A stretch of DNA of 34,670 nt from Actinomycetota bacterium (GTDB lineage: Bacteria > Actinomycetota > Actinomycetes > Streptosporangiales > Streptosporangiaceae): contig JAJPIV010000019.1 in assembly GCA_021324595.1 (NCBI GenBank), forward strand, positions 1 to 34,670, written 5' to 3'. This document shows, piece after piece, positions 20,782-30,200 of the stretch. Each line of letters begins with the position of its first letter. Position 1 is the stretch's first letter. The position numbers and the translations under genes were made by a program. The notes under the pieces are model-generated. The model was not told the DNA's origin and searched no databases. It saw only the letters and a list, made by a program, of their open reading frames with translations.

Positions 20782-22344
20782 CTACGCGGCGACGGCGACC
20801 GTGATGGCAGGGTAGCCGGTGGCGCCGTCGGGGGCGGGGGGCTCATCGATCGCGGTCTGCGTGTACCCGGCCGCGTCGGTGGCCCGCGCGGTGATCACGT
20901 GCGTTCCCTGCGTGGCATCCCAGTCGATCGCCCACTGCCGCCAGGTGTCGATGCCCGGGACGGCGGCCAGTCGCGCCTGCTGCCATGGCCCGCGGTCCAC
21001 CCGCACCTCGACCGCGTCGATCCCGGTGTGCTGCGCCCAGGCGACGCCCGCGATGACCGTGCGCCCGGCCCGCAGCCGGCCGGGGGCGGGAACATCGATC
21101 CGGGACTCGGTCTTGACCGGCGCCCTGGCGGACCAGCCACGCTGCGCCCAGTAGGCCACGTTCCGCCGGTAGGTGGTGACCTCGATGTCGGTGATCCACT
21201 TGCAGGCCGACACGTACCCGTACAGGCCGGGCACCACGGTGCGGACCGGGAAACCGTGCGCGACCGGCAGCGGGCTGCCGTTCATCGCCACGGCGAGCAG
21301 CGCGTCCCGGCCGTCCATCGCGGCCTGCACCGGGATGCCGCAGGTGAACCCGTCGAACGAGGTGCAGAACAGCTGATCCGCGCCGGCCAGGATCCCGGCC
21401 TCGCGCAGCAGCGCCCTCAGGCTCGCGCCGAGCCACAGCGCGTTGCCGATGTAGGGCCCGCCAACCGGGTTGGAGACGCAGGTGAGCGTGATGTAGTCCT
21501 CGATCAGCGGCCGGCGGATCAGGTCAGCGAAGGTGAGCGCCAGCTCCCGGCGCACCATCCCGTGGATTCGCAGCCGCCAGGACGAGGGCGGGATCTGCGG
21601 GAGCACGATCGCCGTGTCCACCCGGTAGAACGTGGCGTCCGGGGTGATGAAGGGCGCCAGGCCGGGGATGTGCAGGTCGGACCCGGGCGGCAGGGCGGGG
21701 GCGGGCACCGCCGGGGCAGGCAGCCGCAGCGACCGCCGGGCGCTGGCCACGCTGGCACGCTCGGTCAGCAGCCGTCCGCCCGCGTAGGCCGCCGCGGCCG
21801 CCCCGGCGGAGGCGGCGGAGAGCGCGAGGAAGCGCCGCCGGGGCGGCGCCGCCGGATCGGCCGGGGCGGGATCGGCCGGGGCGGGATCGGCCGGGGGGCG
21901 CGCCGCGGGCACCCGGGCGCCGGCGGCGCGGGTCAGCGCCCACAGGGCGCCCGCCGCGGCGAGCCCGCCCAGCAGGCTCGGCAGCAGGTACGCCGCGGTG
22001 GCGGCCGGCCGGGTCAGCGCGGCCGCGACTCCGGCGGCGGCGAACGCGGCCGTGCCCGCGAGCCCCGCGGCCGGCCGCCGCCGCGCGAGCGCTCCGACCA
22101 GGGCGGCGCACACGGCGAGGACCGCGAGCACGCCGGCCTGCAGCGCGAGCTTGTCCTGGGACCCGAACTCGCGGATCGCGAAGTCCTTCACGGCCGGCGG
22201 GCTGATGTCGATGAGGGCCTCGGCGACGGCGGCGACCGGCGCCCCGGCCGGGCCGGTGAGCCCTCCCGCCAGGTAGCCGACGCAGACGCCGAGCGCGCCC
22301 GCGAGGAGGCCGGCGGCCGGGCCGCGCAGATGATGAAGGGTCAC
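20782..22344 (-). CDS. Sulfite-oxidase-family molybdopterin oxidoreductase with N-terminal membrane helices
   Basis: 520 residues. Residues 1-140 hold about four or five transmembrane helices, followed by a short Pro-Ala-Asp repeat (three 15-nt copies at 21854-21898). RRRFLALSAASAG (169-181) looks like an internal twin-arginine signal. The molybdenum cofactor domain spans about 215-400, with Cys289 in LTCVSNPVGG as the expected molybdenum ligand and VAHGFPVRTVVPGLYGYVSACKWI, both conserved in sulfite oxidase/YedY-like enzymes. The C-terminal part (about 425-515, AGVAWAQHTGIDAVEVRVDRGPW) is the Mo-cofactor dimerisation domain. The active part is probably outside the membrane. GTG 22344 gives a plausible first helix; TACGTA ends 6 nt before it. 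Electron acceptor and substrate unknown. Confidence 0.85.
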   Translation of the reverse strand: MTLHHLRGPAAGLLAGALGVCVGYLAGGLTGPAGAPVAAVAEALIDISPPAVKDFAIREFGSQDKLALQAGVLAVLAVCAALVGALARRRPAAGLAGTAAFAAAGVAAALTRPAATAAYLLPSLLGGLAAAGALWALTRAAGARVPAARPPADPAPADPAPADPAAPPRRRFLALSAASAGAAAAAYAGGRLLTERASVASARRSLRLPAPAVPAPALPPGSDLHIPGLAPFITPDATFYRVDTAIVLPQIPPSSWRLRIHGMVRRELALTFADLIRRPLIEDYITLTCVSNPVGGPYIGNALWLGASLRALLREAGILAGADQLFCTSFDGFTCGIPVQAAMDGRDALLAVAMNGSPLPVAHGFPVRTVVPGLYGYVSACKWITDIEVTTYRRNVAYWAQRGWSARAPVKTESRIDVPAPGRLRAGRTVIAGVAWAQHTGIDAVEVRVDRGPWQQARLAAVPGIDTWRQWAIDWDATQGTHVITARATDAAGYTQTAIDEPPAPDGATGYPAITVAVAA

Positions 22345-22446
22345 ACCAGCAATACGTATCAGGAGCACCTGCGGATCGCGCCGGGCCCGAGCGTGCAGCC
22401 CGTGAGGATCGGCTCGGCCCGCGCGCGGGAGGGCGCGCGGGCACGT

Positions 22447-22452
22447 TAACGT
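22447..22452 (+). promoter_or_regulatory. -10 box of a leaderless zinc-ribbon gene
   Basis: TAACGT ends 6 nt before the GTG at 22459. It lies inside the palindrome ACGTTAACGT (22444-22453). No ribosome-binding site precedes the GTG, so a leaderless message is likely. Confidence 0.5.
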
Positions 22453-22458
22453 TGGCTC

Positions 22459-23202
22459 GTGAAAGCATCGCCTGCCGAGCAGCACAGGCTGCTCGAGGTC
22501 GCCGACATCGACGCCGAGCTCGGGCGCATCGAGCACCGCCGGCGGGTGCTGCCCGAGCACGCCGAGCTCGCCCGGCTGGATGACCGGGACGCCCAGCTGC
22601 GGGACCTGATCGCCACGCTCAGCGCGTCGGTCGGCGACCTGGCCAGGGAGCAGGCGAAGGCCGAAGCCGACGTCGAGCAGGTCCGCTCGCGGATCGACCG
22701 GGACCGCCGCCTGCTCGACGGCGGAATGGTCGGCTCGCCGAGGGAACTGGAGAACCTCCAGTCCGAGATCGGCTCGCTGCTGCGGCGGCAGTCCGACCTG
22801 GAGGAGATCGTCCTGGACGTGATGGAGCGCCGGGAGACCGCCCAGGCCAGCCTGGATGAGGCCACCGCCGAGCGGGCCCGGGTCGCGGCCGAGCGGACCG
22901 AGGCCGCTGCCCGGCGGGACGCGGCCCTCGCCGACCTCGCCGCGCAGGAGGCGGCGGCGGCCGCACGGCGCGGGCAGGCCAGCGCCCAGATCCCGGCGGA
23001 CCTGCTCGACCTGTACGACAAGCTGCGGGCGCAGCACGGCGGGGTCGGCGCCGCGGCGCTCCGGCAGCGGCGCTGCACCGGGTGCAACCTCACGCTGAAC
23101 ACGGTCGACCTGAACGCGATCCGGGCCGCGCCGCCGGATGAGGTGCTGCGCTGCGAGGAGTGCCGGAGGATCCTGGTCAGGACAGCCGAGTCCGGGCTGT
23201 GA
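22459..23202 (+). CDS. Coiled-coil protein with C4 zinc ribbon (zf-RING_7, Rv2229c-like)
   Basis: 247 residues. Residues 1-190 are a long antiparallel coiled coil rich in Ala, Glu, Arg and Leu (LLEVADIDAELGRIEHRRR to LADLAAQEAAAAARR), with the conserved hairpin VGSPRELENLQSEI in its middle. The C-terminal zinc ribbon has CTGC and CEEC (about residues 211-237) with the family signature CTGCNLTLNTVDLNAIRAAPPDEV. In mycobacteria a homolog precedes a bifunctional RNase HI/phosphatase; here the next gene encodes only the phosphatase part. Its stop overlaps the next start (GTGA). Function is not established; RNA or nucleic-acid binding is a common guess. Confidence 0.87.
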   Translation: MKASPAEQHRLLEVADIDAELGRIEHRRRVLPEHAELARLDDRDAQLRDLIATLSASVGDLAREQAKAEADVEQVRSRIDRDRRLLDGGMVGSPRELENLQSEIGSLLRRQSDLEEIVLDVMERRETAQASLDEATAERARVAAERTEAAARRDAALADLAAQEAAAAARRGQASAQIPADLLDLYDKLRAQHGGVGAAALRQRRCTGCNLTLNTVDLNAIRAAPPDEVLRCEECRRILVRTAESGL

Positions 23203-23891
23203 CCGGCTGGGGCGCCGCGCCCGGCCCGGCGACCTCGCTGCTGCTGCTGCGGCATGGCCAGACGGAGCAGTCCGGGGAGCGCAGGTTCGCCGGGCGCGAC
23301 GACGCCCCGCTGACCCGCGACGGCGAGCGCCAGGCCGCGGCCGCGGGGCGCCGGCTCGCGCGCGACGGGGTGGACCTGATCGTGACATCGCCGCTGCTCC
23401 GGGCGCGCAGGACGGCGGAGGCCGTGGCCGAGGCGACCGGTGCGCCGCTGGCGGTGGAGGACGGCTTCGCCGAGGCGGACTTCGGCCAGTGGCAGGGGCT
23501 GACGTTCGGCGAGGCGCGCCGCGGCTGGCCGGATGCGATGTCGGCCTGGCTGGCCAGCCCGGACGCCGAGCCACCCGGCGGGGAGAGCCTCGCGACGGTC
23601 GCGCTGCGCGTGCTGGCCGGGCTGGGCCGGCTGCTGGACGGGCACCGGCACCGGACGGCCGTCGTGGTCAGCCACGTCACTCCGATCAAGGCCCTGGTCT
23701 GCCGGACGCTGCTCGCGCCCCCGCAGGCGATGTTCCGGATGAACCTCGACGTCGCCTCGCTCACCCGCATCGACTGGTTCGACGACGGCGCCAGCGTGCT
23801 GCGCTCGTTCAACGACACCGCGCACCTGCGCCCGGCAGGCACGGCGCGCTCGCGCGCCCGCCGGGATGGCAGGGCGCCGTCCCGGCGTTAG
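23199..23891 (+). CDS. Histidine phosphatase (phosphoglycerate mutase/CobC-like)
   Basis: 230 residues. Catalytic features: LLLLRHGQTEQS (phosphorylated His and Arg), the second Arg in TSPLLRARRTAEAV, Glu in EADFGQWQGLTFGEA, and the second His in VVVSHVTPIKAL. These match the CobC/alpha-ribazole-phosphatase-type branch. I start it at GTG 23199, which overlaps the TGA of the zinc-ribbon gene; an ATG at 23160 would add 13 residues inside the previous gene. In related actinobacteria the phosphatase is often the C-terminal half of a fusion with RNase HI; no RNase HI part is present here. The stop TAG is part of the rnpB -10 box. The tail is Arg-rich. Confidence 0.87.
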   Translation: MTGWGAAPGPATSLLLLRHGQTEQSGERRFAGRDDAPLTRDGERQAAAAGRRLARDGVDLIVTSPLLRARRTAEAVAEATGAPLAVEDGFAEADFGQWQGLTFGEARRGWPDAMSAWLASPDAEPPGGESLATVALRVLAGLGRLLDGHRHRTAVVVSHVTPIKALVCRTLLAPPQAMFRMNLDVASLTRIDWFDDGASVLRSFNDTAHLRPAGTARSRARRDGRAPSRR

Positions 23892-23894
23892 ACT
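23866..23894 (+). promoter_or_regulatory. rnpB promoter overlapping the end of the phosphatase gene
   Basis: ATGGCA (23866-23871) as -35, a 17-nt spacer and TAGACT (23889-23894) as -10. The first three bases of the -10 are the stop codon of the phosphatase. Expected transcription start falls around 23901-23904, the 5' end of the RNA. Confidence 0.6.
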
Positions 23895-23903
23895 GACGGC
23901 ACG

Positions 23904-24348
23904 GCGGGCGAGCCGGCCGGGCGGCCGCGGTGGCGCGCGCGTTTCCCGTTCGCGGGACGCCGCGGTGCCGAGGAAGGTCCGGGCTCCGCAGGGCAGGGTG
24001 GTCGGTAACACCGACCCGGGGTGACCCGCGGGACAGTGCCACAGAAAGCAGACCGCCGCCGGATGACGGGCCCTCGCCCGCCGCCGGCGGCAAGGGTGAA
24101 ACGGTGGTGTAAGAGACCACCAGCGCCTGGGGTGACCCAGGCGGCTTGGTAAACCCCACCCGGAGCAAGGTCAGAAGGGATGCGGCGCTCGCCGGAGCGG
24201 CGCTTCCTGCGCGAGCGTCCGAGGGCGGCCCGCCCGAGCTCGCGGGTAGACCGCACGAGGCTGCCGGCAACGGCAGCCCCAGATGGATGGCCGCCGGCCC
24301 GCGTTCGCGCGGGCGCACAGAACCCGGCCTACAGGCCGACTCGCCCGC
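23904..24348 (+). ncRNA. rnpB: RNase P RNA, bacterial type A
   Basis: About 445 nt; catalytic RNA of RNase P, which matures tRNA 5' ends. The universal P4 region reads GAGGAAGGTCCGGGCTCCGC near 23970 (consensus has A where this has G after GAGGAA). Further landmarks are the GGTAACACCGACCC region, GCCACAGAAAGCAGACCGCC, AAGGGTGAAACGGTGG with TAAGAGACCACCAGC, GGTAAACCCCACCCGGAGCAAG, GGGTAGACCGC, and the 3' P4 partner in ACAGAACCCGGCCTACAGGCC. The ends were set by helix P1: GCGGGCGAG at 23904-23912 pairs with CTCGCCCGC at 24340-24348. It lies 12 bp after the phosphatase stop codon and uses its own promoter there. Confidence 0.97.
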
Positions 24349-24352
24349 TGCC

Positions 24353-24379
24353 GCCAGGCCGGCCTGCCGCCTGCCTGGC
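24353..24379 (+). terminator. Possible rnpB terminator
   Basis: GCCAGGC (24353-24359) can pair with GCCTGGC (24373-24379) around a 13-nt GC-rich loop, a few bases after the RNA. It lies between convergent genes. A second small hairpin, CCTCGA-CCT-TCGAGG, follows near 24379-24393. Confidence 0.4.
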
Positions 24380-24394
24380 CTCGACCTTCGAGGT

Positions 24395-24703
24395 TCAGGC
24401 GGCGAGGGGCTCCGCGTCTTCCCAGGCCAGCCGGAGGAGGCTGAGTTCTTCGGAGGCCGGCTGGTCAAGGCGAGATGCCCAGAATCTGACGGCGATGATG
24501 ACGCGGCGGAGCTTGGCGGCCATGTCGGCGGTGGCGGGCTCGGCCGCGCCGGCGTACCAGGGGGCGAGCAGGCGGCGTTCGTGCCCGGTGGCGGCGTGGA
24601 AGGGCGTGGCGGTGACTCCCTGGTCAGGCAGCGTGCCGAGGGCGCGGTCTCCGAGAAGCCGCCCTTGCTTGAGCAGCGGTTCGAGGACGTCGTTGGTGGT
24701 CAT
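24395..24703 (-). CDS. Small protein coupled to the proton antiporter, unknown function
   Basis: 102 residues, no membrane helix or recognised domain. It is predicted mainly helical (MTTNDVLEPLLKQGRLLGDRAL, then ADMAAKLRRVIIAVRFWASRLDQ and EELSLLRLAWEDAE) with a Trp/Tyr-containing middle. The ATG overlaps the TGA of the antiporter gene (ATGA), so it is translated with it and may be an accessory or regulatory subunit. The gene ends 46 bp from rnpB, to which it is convergent. No function can be given from sequence. Confidence 0.6.
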   Translation of the reverse strand: MTTNDVLEPLLKQGRLLGDRALGTLPDQGVTATPFHAATGHERRLLAPWYAGAAEPATADMAAKLRRVIIAVRFWASRLDQPASEELSLLRLAWEDAEPLAA

Positions 24704-26169
24704 CGTGGCGCGGGCAGGAAGATCGCCCCCAGCGCGGCCGCGTCGCCGGGCGCGGCGAGGATCACGACCTCGTCGCCCGCCCGCAGGATCGTCCCGGCGT
24801 GCGGCGGGAGGAGGCGGCCGGAGCGGACAACGAAGCTGACCCAGGCGCCCTCGGGCAGGGGCAGGTCGCCGACCGGGCAGCCGTCGGCGCGCGAGCCCGC
24901 TGCGGTGATGAAACGGTGCAGGCCCTCCGGCTCGGCCTGGAAGCGGATCCCGAGGCTCCACGGCTCAGGCTCGATGATCCGCAGCGGGACCCGGAGCAGG
25001 CGGGCCACGGCCGGGACGGCGCCGCCTTGCACGATCACCGAGAACGCCACCACCACGAAGATGACCTCGTACATCCGGTGCGCGCCCGCGATCCCGCCCT
25101 GGACGATGAACGCGCCCAGCAGGATCGGCACCGCCCCCTTCAGGCCCGACCAGAGCACGAACAGCCGCTCCCCCCACCGCAGCCGCACCGGCAGCAGCAA
25201 CAGGCCGACCAGTACGGGCCTGACGACGAGCCCGAGCAGCGCGGCGAGCGCCAGGCCGACTAGCCAGGCCCGCCCGGCCAGCAGGTCGCGCAGCGACACG
25301 GTCAGGCCGAGCAAGGTGAAGGCGACCACCTCGGCCAGGCTGGCCAGCGAGGAGTGGAAGTGCTCGATCTCACCTTTGTATGGCGCGCGCTCGTCGCCGA
25401 TCACGATCCCGGCGACGTAGACGGCCAGGAACCCGGAGCCGCGGGCGAGGCTGGCCAGCCCGTAGATCGCCATCGCCCCGGCCAGGACCCGCAGCGTGTA
25501 CAGGCCCTCGTCGGGCAGCGGCACCCGGCGCATGAACGCCAGCAGCGCCCGGCCGCCCGCCGCGCCGGCGACCGCGCCCACGGCCATCTGCAGCAGGAAG
25601 GTCCCGGTGACCGTGACGGCGATCGGCGCGCCGGCCGGCGTGGCCGCGAGCAGCGCGACCAGCAGCGCGATCCCGACCGGGTCGTTCACCCCTGACTCGC
25701 CCTCCAGGAGCACCCCGCTGCGGCCCGCGATCTCGCGCCGGCCGAGGACCGAGAAGACGACCGCCGGGTCGGTCGGCGCGAGCGCGGTGCCGAGCAGCAG
25801 CGCGGCATGCCATCCGAAGGCGAACAGCACATGGGCCGCGGCGGCCAGCGCCGCCGCGCAGACCAGGGTGCCCATGATCCCGATCCACGTCATCGCCACG
25901 CTGGCCGACCGGAACCGGCGCCAGCCCATGCGCATGCCGCCATCGAACAAGATCGCGGCCAGCGCGATAGTGACCACCCGCTGCACGGTGGCCCCCGAGA
26001 GCCGCCCGAGCGACGGCCAGATGTCCGATGCGACTGCGGCGCCGACCAGGAAGAACGCGGGCGCGGGGACGCGCAGCCGCTCGCTGGCCCGGCTCGACAG
26101 GACCGCGGCCATGCCCGCCAGGGCGACCAGCAGCACCGTGAGCCCGAAGGAGCCCGCCGCGCCGGCCAC
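24700..26169 (-). CDS. CPA1-family potassium/proton antiporter with C-terminal TrkA-C domain (NhaP2/CvrA-like)
   Basis: 489 residues. About twelve transmembrane helices cover residues 1-390. Family residues are LGTALAPTDPAVVFSVL and LLEGESGVNDPVGIALL, the latter with the Asn-Asp pair of the CPA1 ion site, and WSGLKGAVPILLGAFI near the end of the membrane part. The last 90 residues (VPLRIIEPEPWSLGIRFQ to GDEVVILAAPGDAAAL) form a TrkA-C-like domain that in relatives binds nucleotides and gates transport. Role: potassium or sodium/proton exchange and pH or osmotic balance. GTG 26169 lacks a ribosome-binding site, but TAAGCT ends 6 nt before it, fitting leaderless translation. Coupled to the small downstream gene. 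Confidence 0.9.
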   Translation of the reverse strand: MAGAAGSFGLTVLLVALAGMAAVLSSRASERLRVPAPAFFLVGAAVASDIWPSLGRLSGATVQRVVTIALAAILFDGGMRMGWRRFRSASVAMTWIGIMGTLVCAAALAAAAHVLFAFGWHAALLLGTALAPTDPAVVFSVLGRREIAGRSGVLLEGESGVNDPVGIALLVALLAATPAGAPIAVTVTGTFLLQMAVGAVAGAAGGRALLAFMRRVPLPDEGLYTLRVLAGAMAIYGLASLARGSGFLAVYVAGIVIGDERAPYKGEIEHFHSSLASLAEVVAFTLLGLTVSLRDLLAGRAWLVGLALAALLGLVVRPVLVGLLLLPVRLRWGERLFVLWSGLKGAVPILLGAFIVQGGIAGAHRMYEVIFVVVAFSVIVQGGAVPAVARLLRVPLRIIEPEPWSLGIRFQAEPEGLHRFITAAGSRADGCPVGDLPLPEGAWVSFVVRSGRLLPPHAGTILRAGDEVVILAAPGDAAALGAIFLPAPR

Positions 26170-26175
26170 CTGCGC

Positions 26176-26181
26176 AGCTTA
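26176..26181 (-). promoter_or_regulatory. -10 box of the leaderless antiporter gene
   Basis: Minus-strand TAAGCT (TANNNT) is separated by 6 nt from the GTG at 26169. There is no ribosome-binding site and no obvious -35. Confidence 0.45.
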
Positions 26182-26240
26182 GCGAGCACGATCCTCCTGA
26201 TGGCGATCGTGACCGGCGTGAAGACAGCCCGCCGCGCCGG

Positions 26241-27149
26241 TCAGCTGCGCAGCTTGGGAGAGCCTCGCCGGCCCGAGGGCACGGCCGGGCGCTGCGGCGC
26301 GGTCCGCTCGGCGAGCTGAAGGGCCGCCATGATCGTGAAGCCGGTGAAGAACGCCGCTTCCATCACCGCGCCGAAGCGGCTGGCCAGGTAGGCAAGGCCC
26401 AGCAGGAGATAGCCGACGGCCGCGCCCGCTGCCAGCGCCCGGTACGCGGTCGCCGTGACGGTCCGCTGCCGCCGGGTGCGCCACGCCGCGCACGCCAGCG
26501 CCACGCTGATCGCGCCGAACTCGGCCAGCCCGGCGGCCATGTGGAGATAGTCGGCCGGCGGCAGCCGGAGCGCGAGCTCGAGCCGCCGGCAGGCGGCGCT
26601 GACGCCGTCCTGGCAGGACTGGGGGAAGATCGCGCCCGCCGCGCCGGCCGCGGCGAACGCGAGCATGCCCGCCCGCTCGGCCACGGCCAGCCGGTCCTGC
26701 TCGCCCGGCCGCGGCTGCCCGGCGAGCAGGAACGCGGCGAGCAGCAGGACACCGGAGAGCAGGTCCGCGCCGCGCATCGCGGTCGCGAACGGCTGGCCGG
26801 GCACCTCGAGATTGCTGAACAGCTCGCCGGGGGAGCGCATCAGGCCGGGCCGGAACGGCACGAGCACCCACCAGTTGTAGGCGGCCAGGCCAGCAGCGCC
26901 CAGCACCCGGGCCAGCGCCGGCCGCAGCGGCGCGGTGGTCGCGCGGCGCCCGCGATGACCGGCGCGCAGGCACACCGCGCCGGCCTGCGCGCCGTGAGCC
27001 AGCCACAGCGGATGCGCGGGCAGCCCGGGTGCGAGGGCCCTGGGAAGCAAGGACGAGAGCCCCGTCCGGTGGCCGGCGTCTCCTGTCACCCGCTGTGCCG
27101 CGTGCCGCCGGCCCCGGAGATGCGGACGAAACAGCCCCGGGCGGTCCAT
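26241..27149 (-). CDS. DUF998-family integral membrane protein
   Basis: 302 residues from ATG 27149. After an Arg-rich N terminus of about 80 residues there are six hydrophobic helices (LARVLGAAGLAAYNWWVLVPF, LLSGVLLLAAFLLAG, AGMLAFAAAGAAGAIFP, FGAISVALACAAW, AGAAVGYLLLGLAYLA, AFFTGFTIMAALQ). AIFPQSCQDG and the later ADYLHMAAGLAEFGA are the conserved loops of DUF998. The family has no established function. The long basic N terminus is atypical, so the true start may lie further in; however, a TAGAAT box 24 nt before this ATG supports the call. It lies 71 bp before the antiporter start, on the same strand. Confidence 0.7.
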   Translation of the reverse strand: MDRPGLFRPHLRGRRHAAQRVTGDAGHRTGLSSLLPRALAPGLPAHPLWLAHGAQAGAVCLRAGHRGRRATTAPLRPALARVLGAAGLAAYNWWVLVPFRPGLMRSPGELFSNLEVPGQPFATAMRGADLLSGVLLLAAFLLAGQPRPGEQDRLAVAERAGMLAFAAAGAAGAIFPQSCQDGVSAACRRLELALRLPPADYLHMAAGLAEFGAISVALACAAWRTRRQRTVTATAYRALAAGAAVGYLLLGLAYLASRFGAVMEAAFFTGFTIMAALQLAERTAPQRPAVPSGRRGSPKLRS

Positions 27150-27173
27150 GACGTTCAGCGATTCTTTGCGTCC

Positions 27174-27179
27174 ATTCTA
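27174..27179 (-). promoter_or_regulatory. -10 box before the DUF998 gene
   Basis: Minus-strand TAGAAT, identical to the hexamer before ileS. Transcription would begin about 18 nt before the ATG at 27149. No -35 and no ribosome-binding site are obvious. Confidence 0.45.
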
Positions 27180-27236
27180 ACGCCACGGTGGCCGGGGCAG
27201 GCGCGCGAGGGGGCGGGGCGTGCCAGGCCAGGGCGT

Positions 27237-27261
27237 GCCGCGCCCCTCGCAGGGGCGCGGC
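27237..27261 (-). terminator. ileS terminator
   Basis: Perfect 11-bp stem (27237-27247 with 27251-27261) and a CGC loop, 7 bp after the ileS stop codon. No U-tract. Confidence 0.7.
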
Positions 27262-27268
27262 GGGGCGC

Positions 27269-30200
27269 TCAGGCCCGCTCGAAGCTGACCCGGTCGCCGG
27301 CGGCCTCGACCGAGGTCGCCAGGACCTCGGCCGCGATCCAGTCGCGGTGGCCGAGCAGGTCCGCGTCGCCCGCCGGGAGGGTCAGCGCGATCCGGTCGGT
27401 CAGGCCCAGCCCCGCCTGCTTGCGCATCGTGTTCACCTGGTGGATCAGGTCGTAGACGCGGCCCTCGCGGCGCAGCTCCCCGTCGAGGCGGGTGTCCAGC
27501 GCCACCGTGATCCCGTCCTCGGCCGCCACCGACCAGCCTGCCTTCTCCAGCCGCTCGACGAGCACCTCGCCCGGCTCGAGCACGTGCCCGGCCGCCTCGA
27601 ACCGCCCGTCGCCCAGCTCGCGGAACTCGCCGGCGTCGAGGGCCTTCTTGACCAGGGGCATCGCGGCGCCCAGGCGGGGCGCGACGACCGGGAAGTTCGG
27701 CCGGACCCGGATCCCGGTGGTCTCGATCCGCCCGGTGGTGACCTCCTTGACCCGCAGCTCGTCGGCGATCTCGGCCAGGTGGCCCTCGATTCCGGCGGCT
27801 CCCTCCACGACCAGCGTGCGCAGCGGCTGCCGGAGCTTGAGCCTGGCCTGGGCGCGAGCCCTGCGGCCGAGCTCCACCACCCGGCGCACCGCGGCGACCT
27901 CGGCCACCAGCCGGTCATCGGGCAGGCCGGCCTGCGGCCACCCGGCCAGGAACACCGACTCGGCGGATTCCGGGCACGCCCCGCGCACCAGGTACTGCCA
28001 CAGGTGCTCGGCGAGGAACGGCGTGATCGGCGCGATCACCCGGATCGCCTCGACCAGCCCGGTCCACAGCGCCCGCAGCGCCGCGGCGTCGCCGTTCCAG
28101 AACCGGCGCCGGGACCGGCGGATGTACCAGTTCGACAGGTCGTCCAGGTAGGACTCGAACGCGCGGAGCACGTTCACCGTGAGGTACCGCTCGTAGCCGT
28201 CGGTCGCGTCGGCCACCAGCCGGGCCGTGCGCGCGACCAGCCACCGGTCCAGCGGCTGGGTGCCCGGCCACGGGTCGCCGCCGGACCGCGCCGCCGCCAG
28301 GTCGGCCAGGTCGGGCGTGAACCCGGCGATGGTCGCGTAGCTGGCGAAGAACGCCACGCTGTTCCAGAGCGTGAGCAGCTTGCGCTGGATCTCCTTGCCC
28401 GGGCCGAAGCCGAACAGCAGGTTCTGGCTGGGCGGCTGGGCGCAGTACTGCCAGCGCATCACGTCCGCTCCCATCCGGGCGAACGCCTCGTCCGCGCTGA
28501 TCGTGTTCCCCCACGAACCGTGCATCTCGCGGCCGTGCTCGTCGAGCATCTTCTCGTAGCCGAGCACCCGCCGGTACGGCGCCTTGCCGGTCAGCGTCAC
28601 CGACATGAACAGCTGCGAGTAGAACCACAGCCGGATCTGCTCGCGCATCTCCGACACCCAGTCGGCCGGGAACCACTCCTGCCAGTAGGCGTGGTCGGGC
28701 AGGTCCGCAGTGGTCAGCCCGGCCGCGGCGCCGGTCGCGTACCCCTGCGGCACCCACACGGGGTTCTCCCAGCCCAGCGTGGAGAACGGCACGATCCCGG
28801 CGTCCAGCCAGACGTCGCCGACCTCGGTGACCCGGCGGACGGCGCCGCCGCAGGCAGGGCAGCGGATGGTCACCGCGTCGATCCACGGCCGGCGCAGCTC
28901 CCGCAGGCCGCTGAGCGCCGCCGGGTCGGTGGCCCGCTCGGCCAGCTCGGCGCGGGAGCCGATCACGGTCAGGTGGCCGCACGAGCAGGGGTAGAACGGC
29001 AGCGGCAGGCCGTAGTACCGGCGCCGGGAGATGTTCCAGTCGCTCATGTTGACCAGCCAGTCGTCCATCCGGCTGCCCATGTAGGCGGGGGTCCACTCCA
29101 CCTCGCGGTTGGCCGCTCGCATCGGCTCCCTGATCTCGTCGACGCGGATGAACCAGTCGTCGGAGATCCGGAAGATCAGCGGCGTGTGGCACCGCCAGCA
29201 CTCCGGGTACCGGTGGCTGATCTCCCCGGCCCGGACGAGCAGCGACCGCTGCCGCAGATGATCGAGCACCTTGTCGGTCACCTCGGAGGTCGCCAGGCCA
29301 GCCAGCCAGTCGTACTCGGGGTAGAACCTGCCGGACTCGTCGACCGGGGCGAGCACGGGCAGGCCGTGCTCCCGGCCGAGGTCGAAGTCCTCGCTCCCGC
29401 AGCCGGGCGCGATGTGCACGATCCCGGTGCCCTCCTCCAGCGACACCTCGTCCCAGCCCACCACGCGGTGCTCCACGCCCGCGCTGGCGGGCAGGTCATC
29501 GAACGGGCCCCGGTAACGCCAGCCGACCAGCTCGGCGCCCGGCCGGATCTGCGTCAGCCGCTGGCCCGCAGCGCGCTCCACCGCCATCCAGTCGCCGTCC
29601 GCCGTCCGGCCGTAGTCGGCGCCGGGCCGGACCGCGGCGGCCACGTTCGCCGGCAGCGTCCACGGCGTGGTCGTCCAGATCACCAGCGCCTCGCCGGGCC
29701 GGTCCAGCAGCGGGAAGCGGACGAACAGGGACGGGTCGGAGCGGTCGGCGTAGCTGCCGACGAGCTCATGGGCGGAGATCGACGTGCCGCACCGGGGGCA
29801 CCACTCGGTCGGCCGGTGGCCCAGGTACAGCCAGCCGCGCTCGTGGACGATCCGCAGGAACTTCCAGATGTACTCGATGTTGGTGTCGGAGAACGTGTAG
29901 TAGTCGTTCCCCCAGTCCATCCACTGGCCCAGGCGCTTGGAACCCGCGATCAGCTCGGTCGCGGACCACTGGACCACCTCGCGGCACTTGGCGGCGAACC
30001 TCTCCAGGCCGTACTCCTCGATCTCGCGCTTGGAGTTCAGCCCGAGCTGCCGCTCGACGCCGACCTCGATCCACAGCCCCTGGCAGTCGAAGCCGTTCTG
30101 ATACCGCTGGTGGAAGCCGCGCATGGCCTTGTAGCGCTGGAAGGCGTCCTTGAGCGTGCGCCCCCACGCGGTGTGCACGCCGAGCACCTTGTTCGCGGTG

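Noticed and set aside
22345-23574. Upstream extension of the molybdoenzyme frame
   Set aside because: It would run antisense through the zinc-ribbon and phosphatase genes; the extension has no recognisable protein features.
24661-24700. GGTTCGA match suggesting a tRNA T-loop
   Set aside because: It lies in the coding sequence of the small protein and no cloverleaf can be formed around it.
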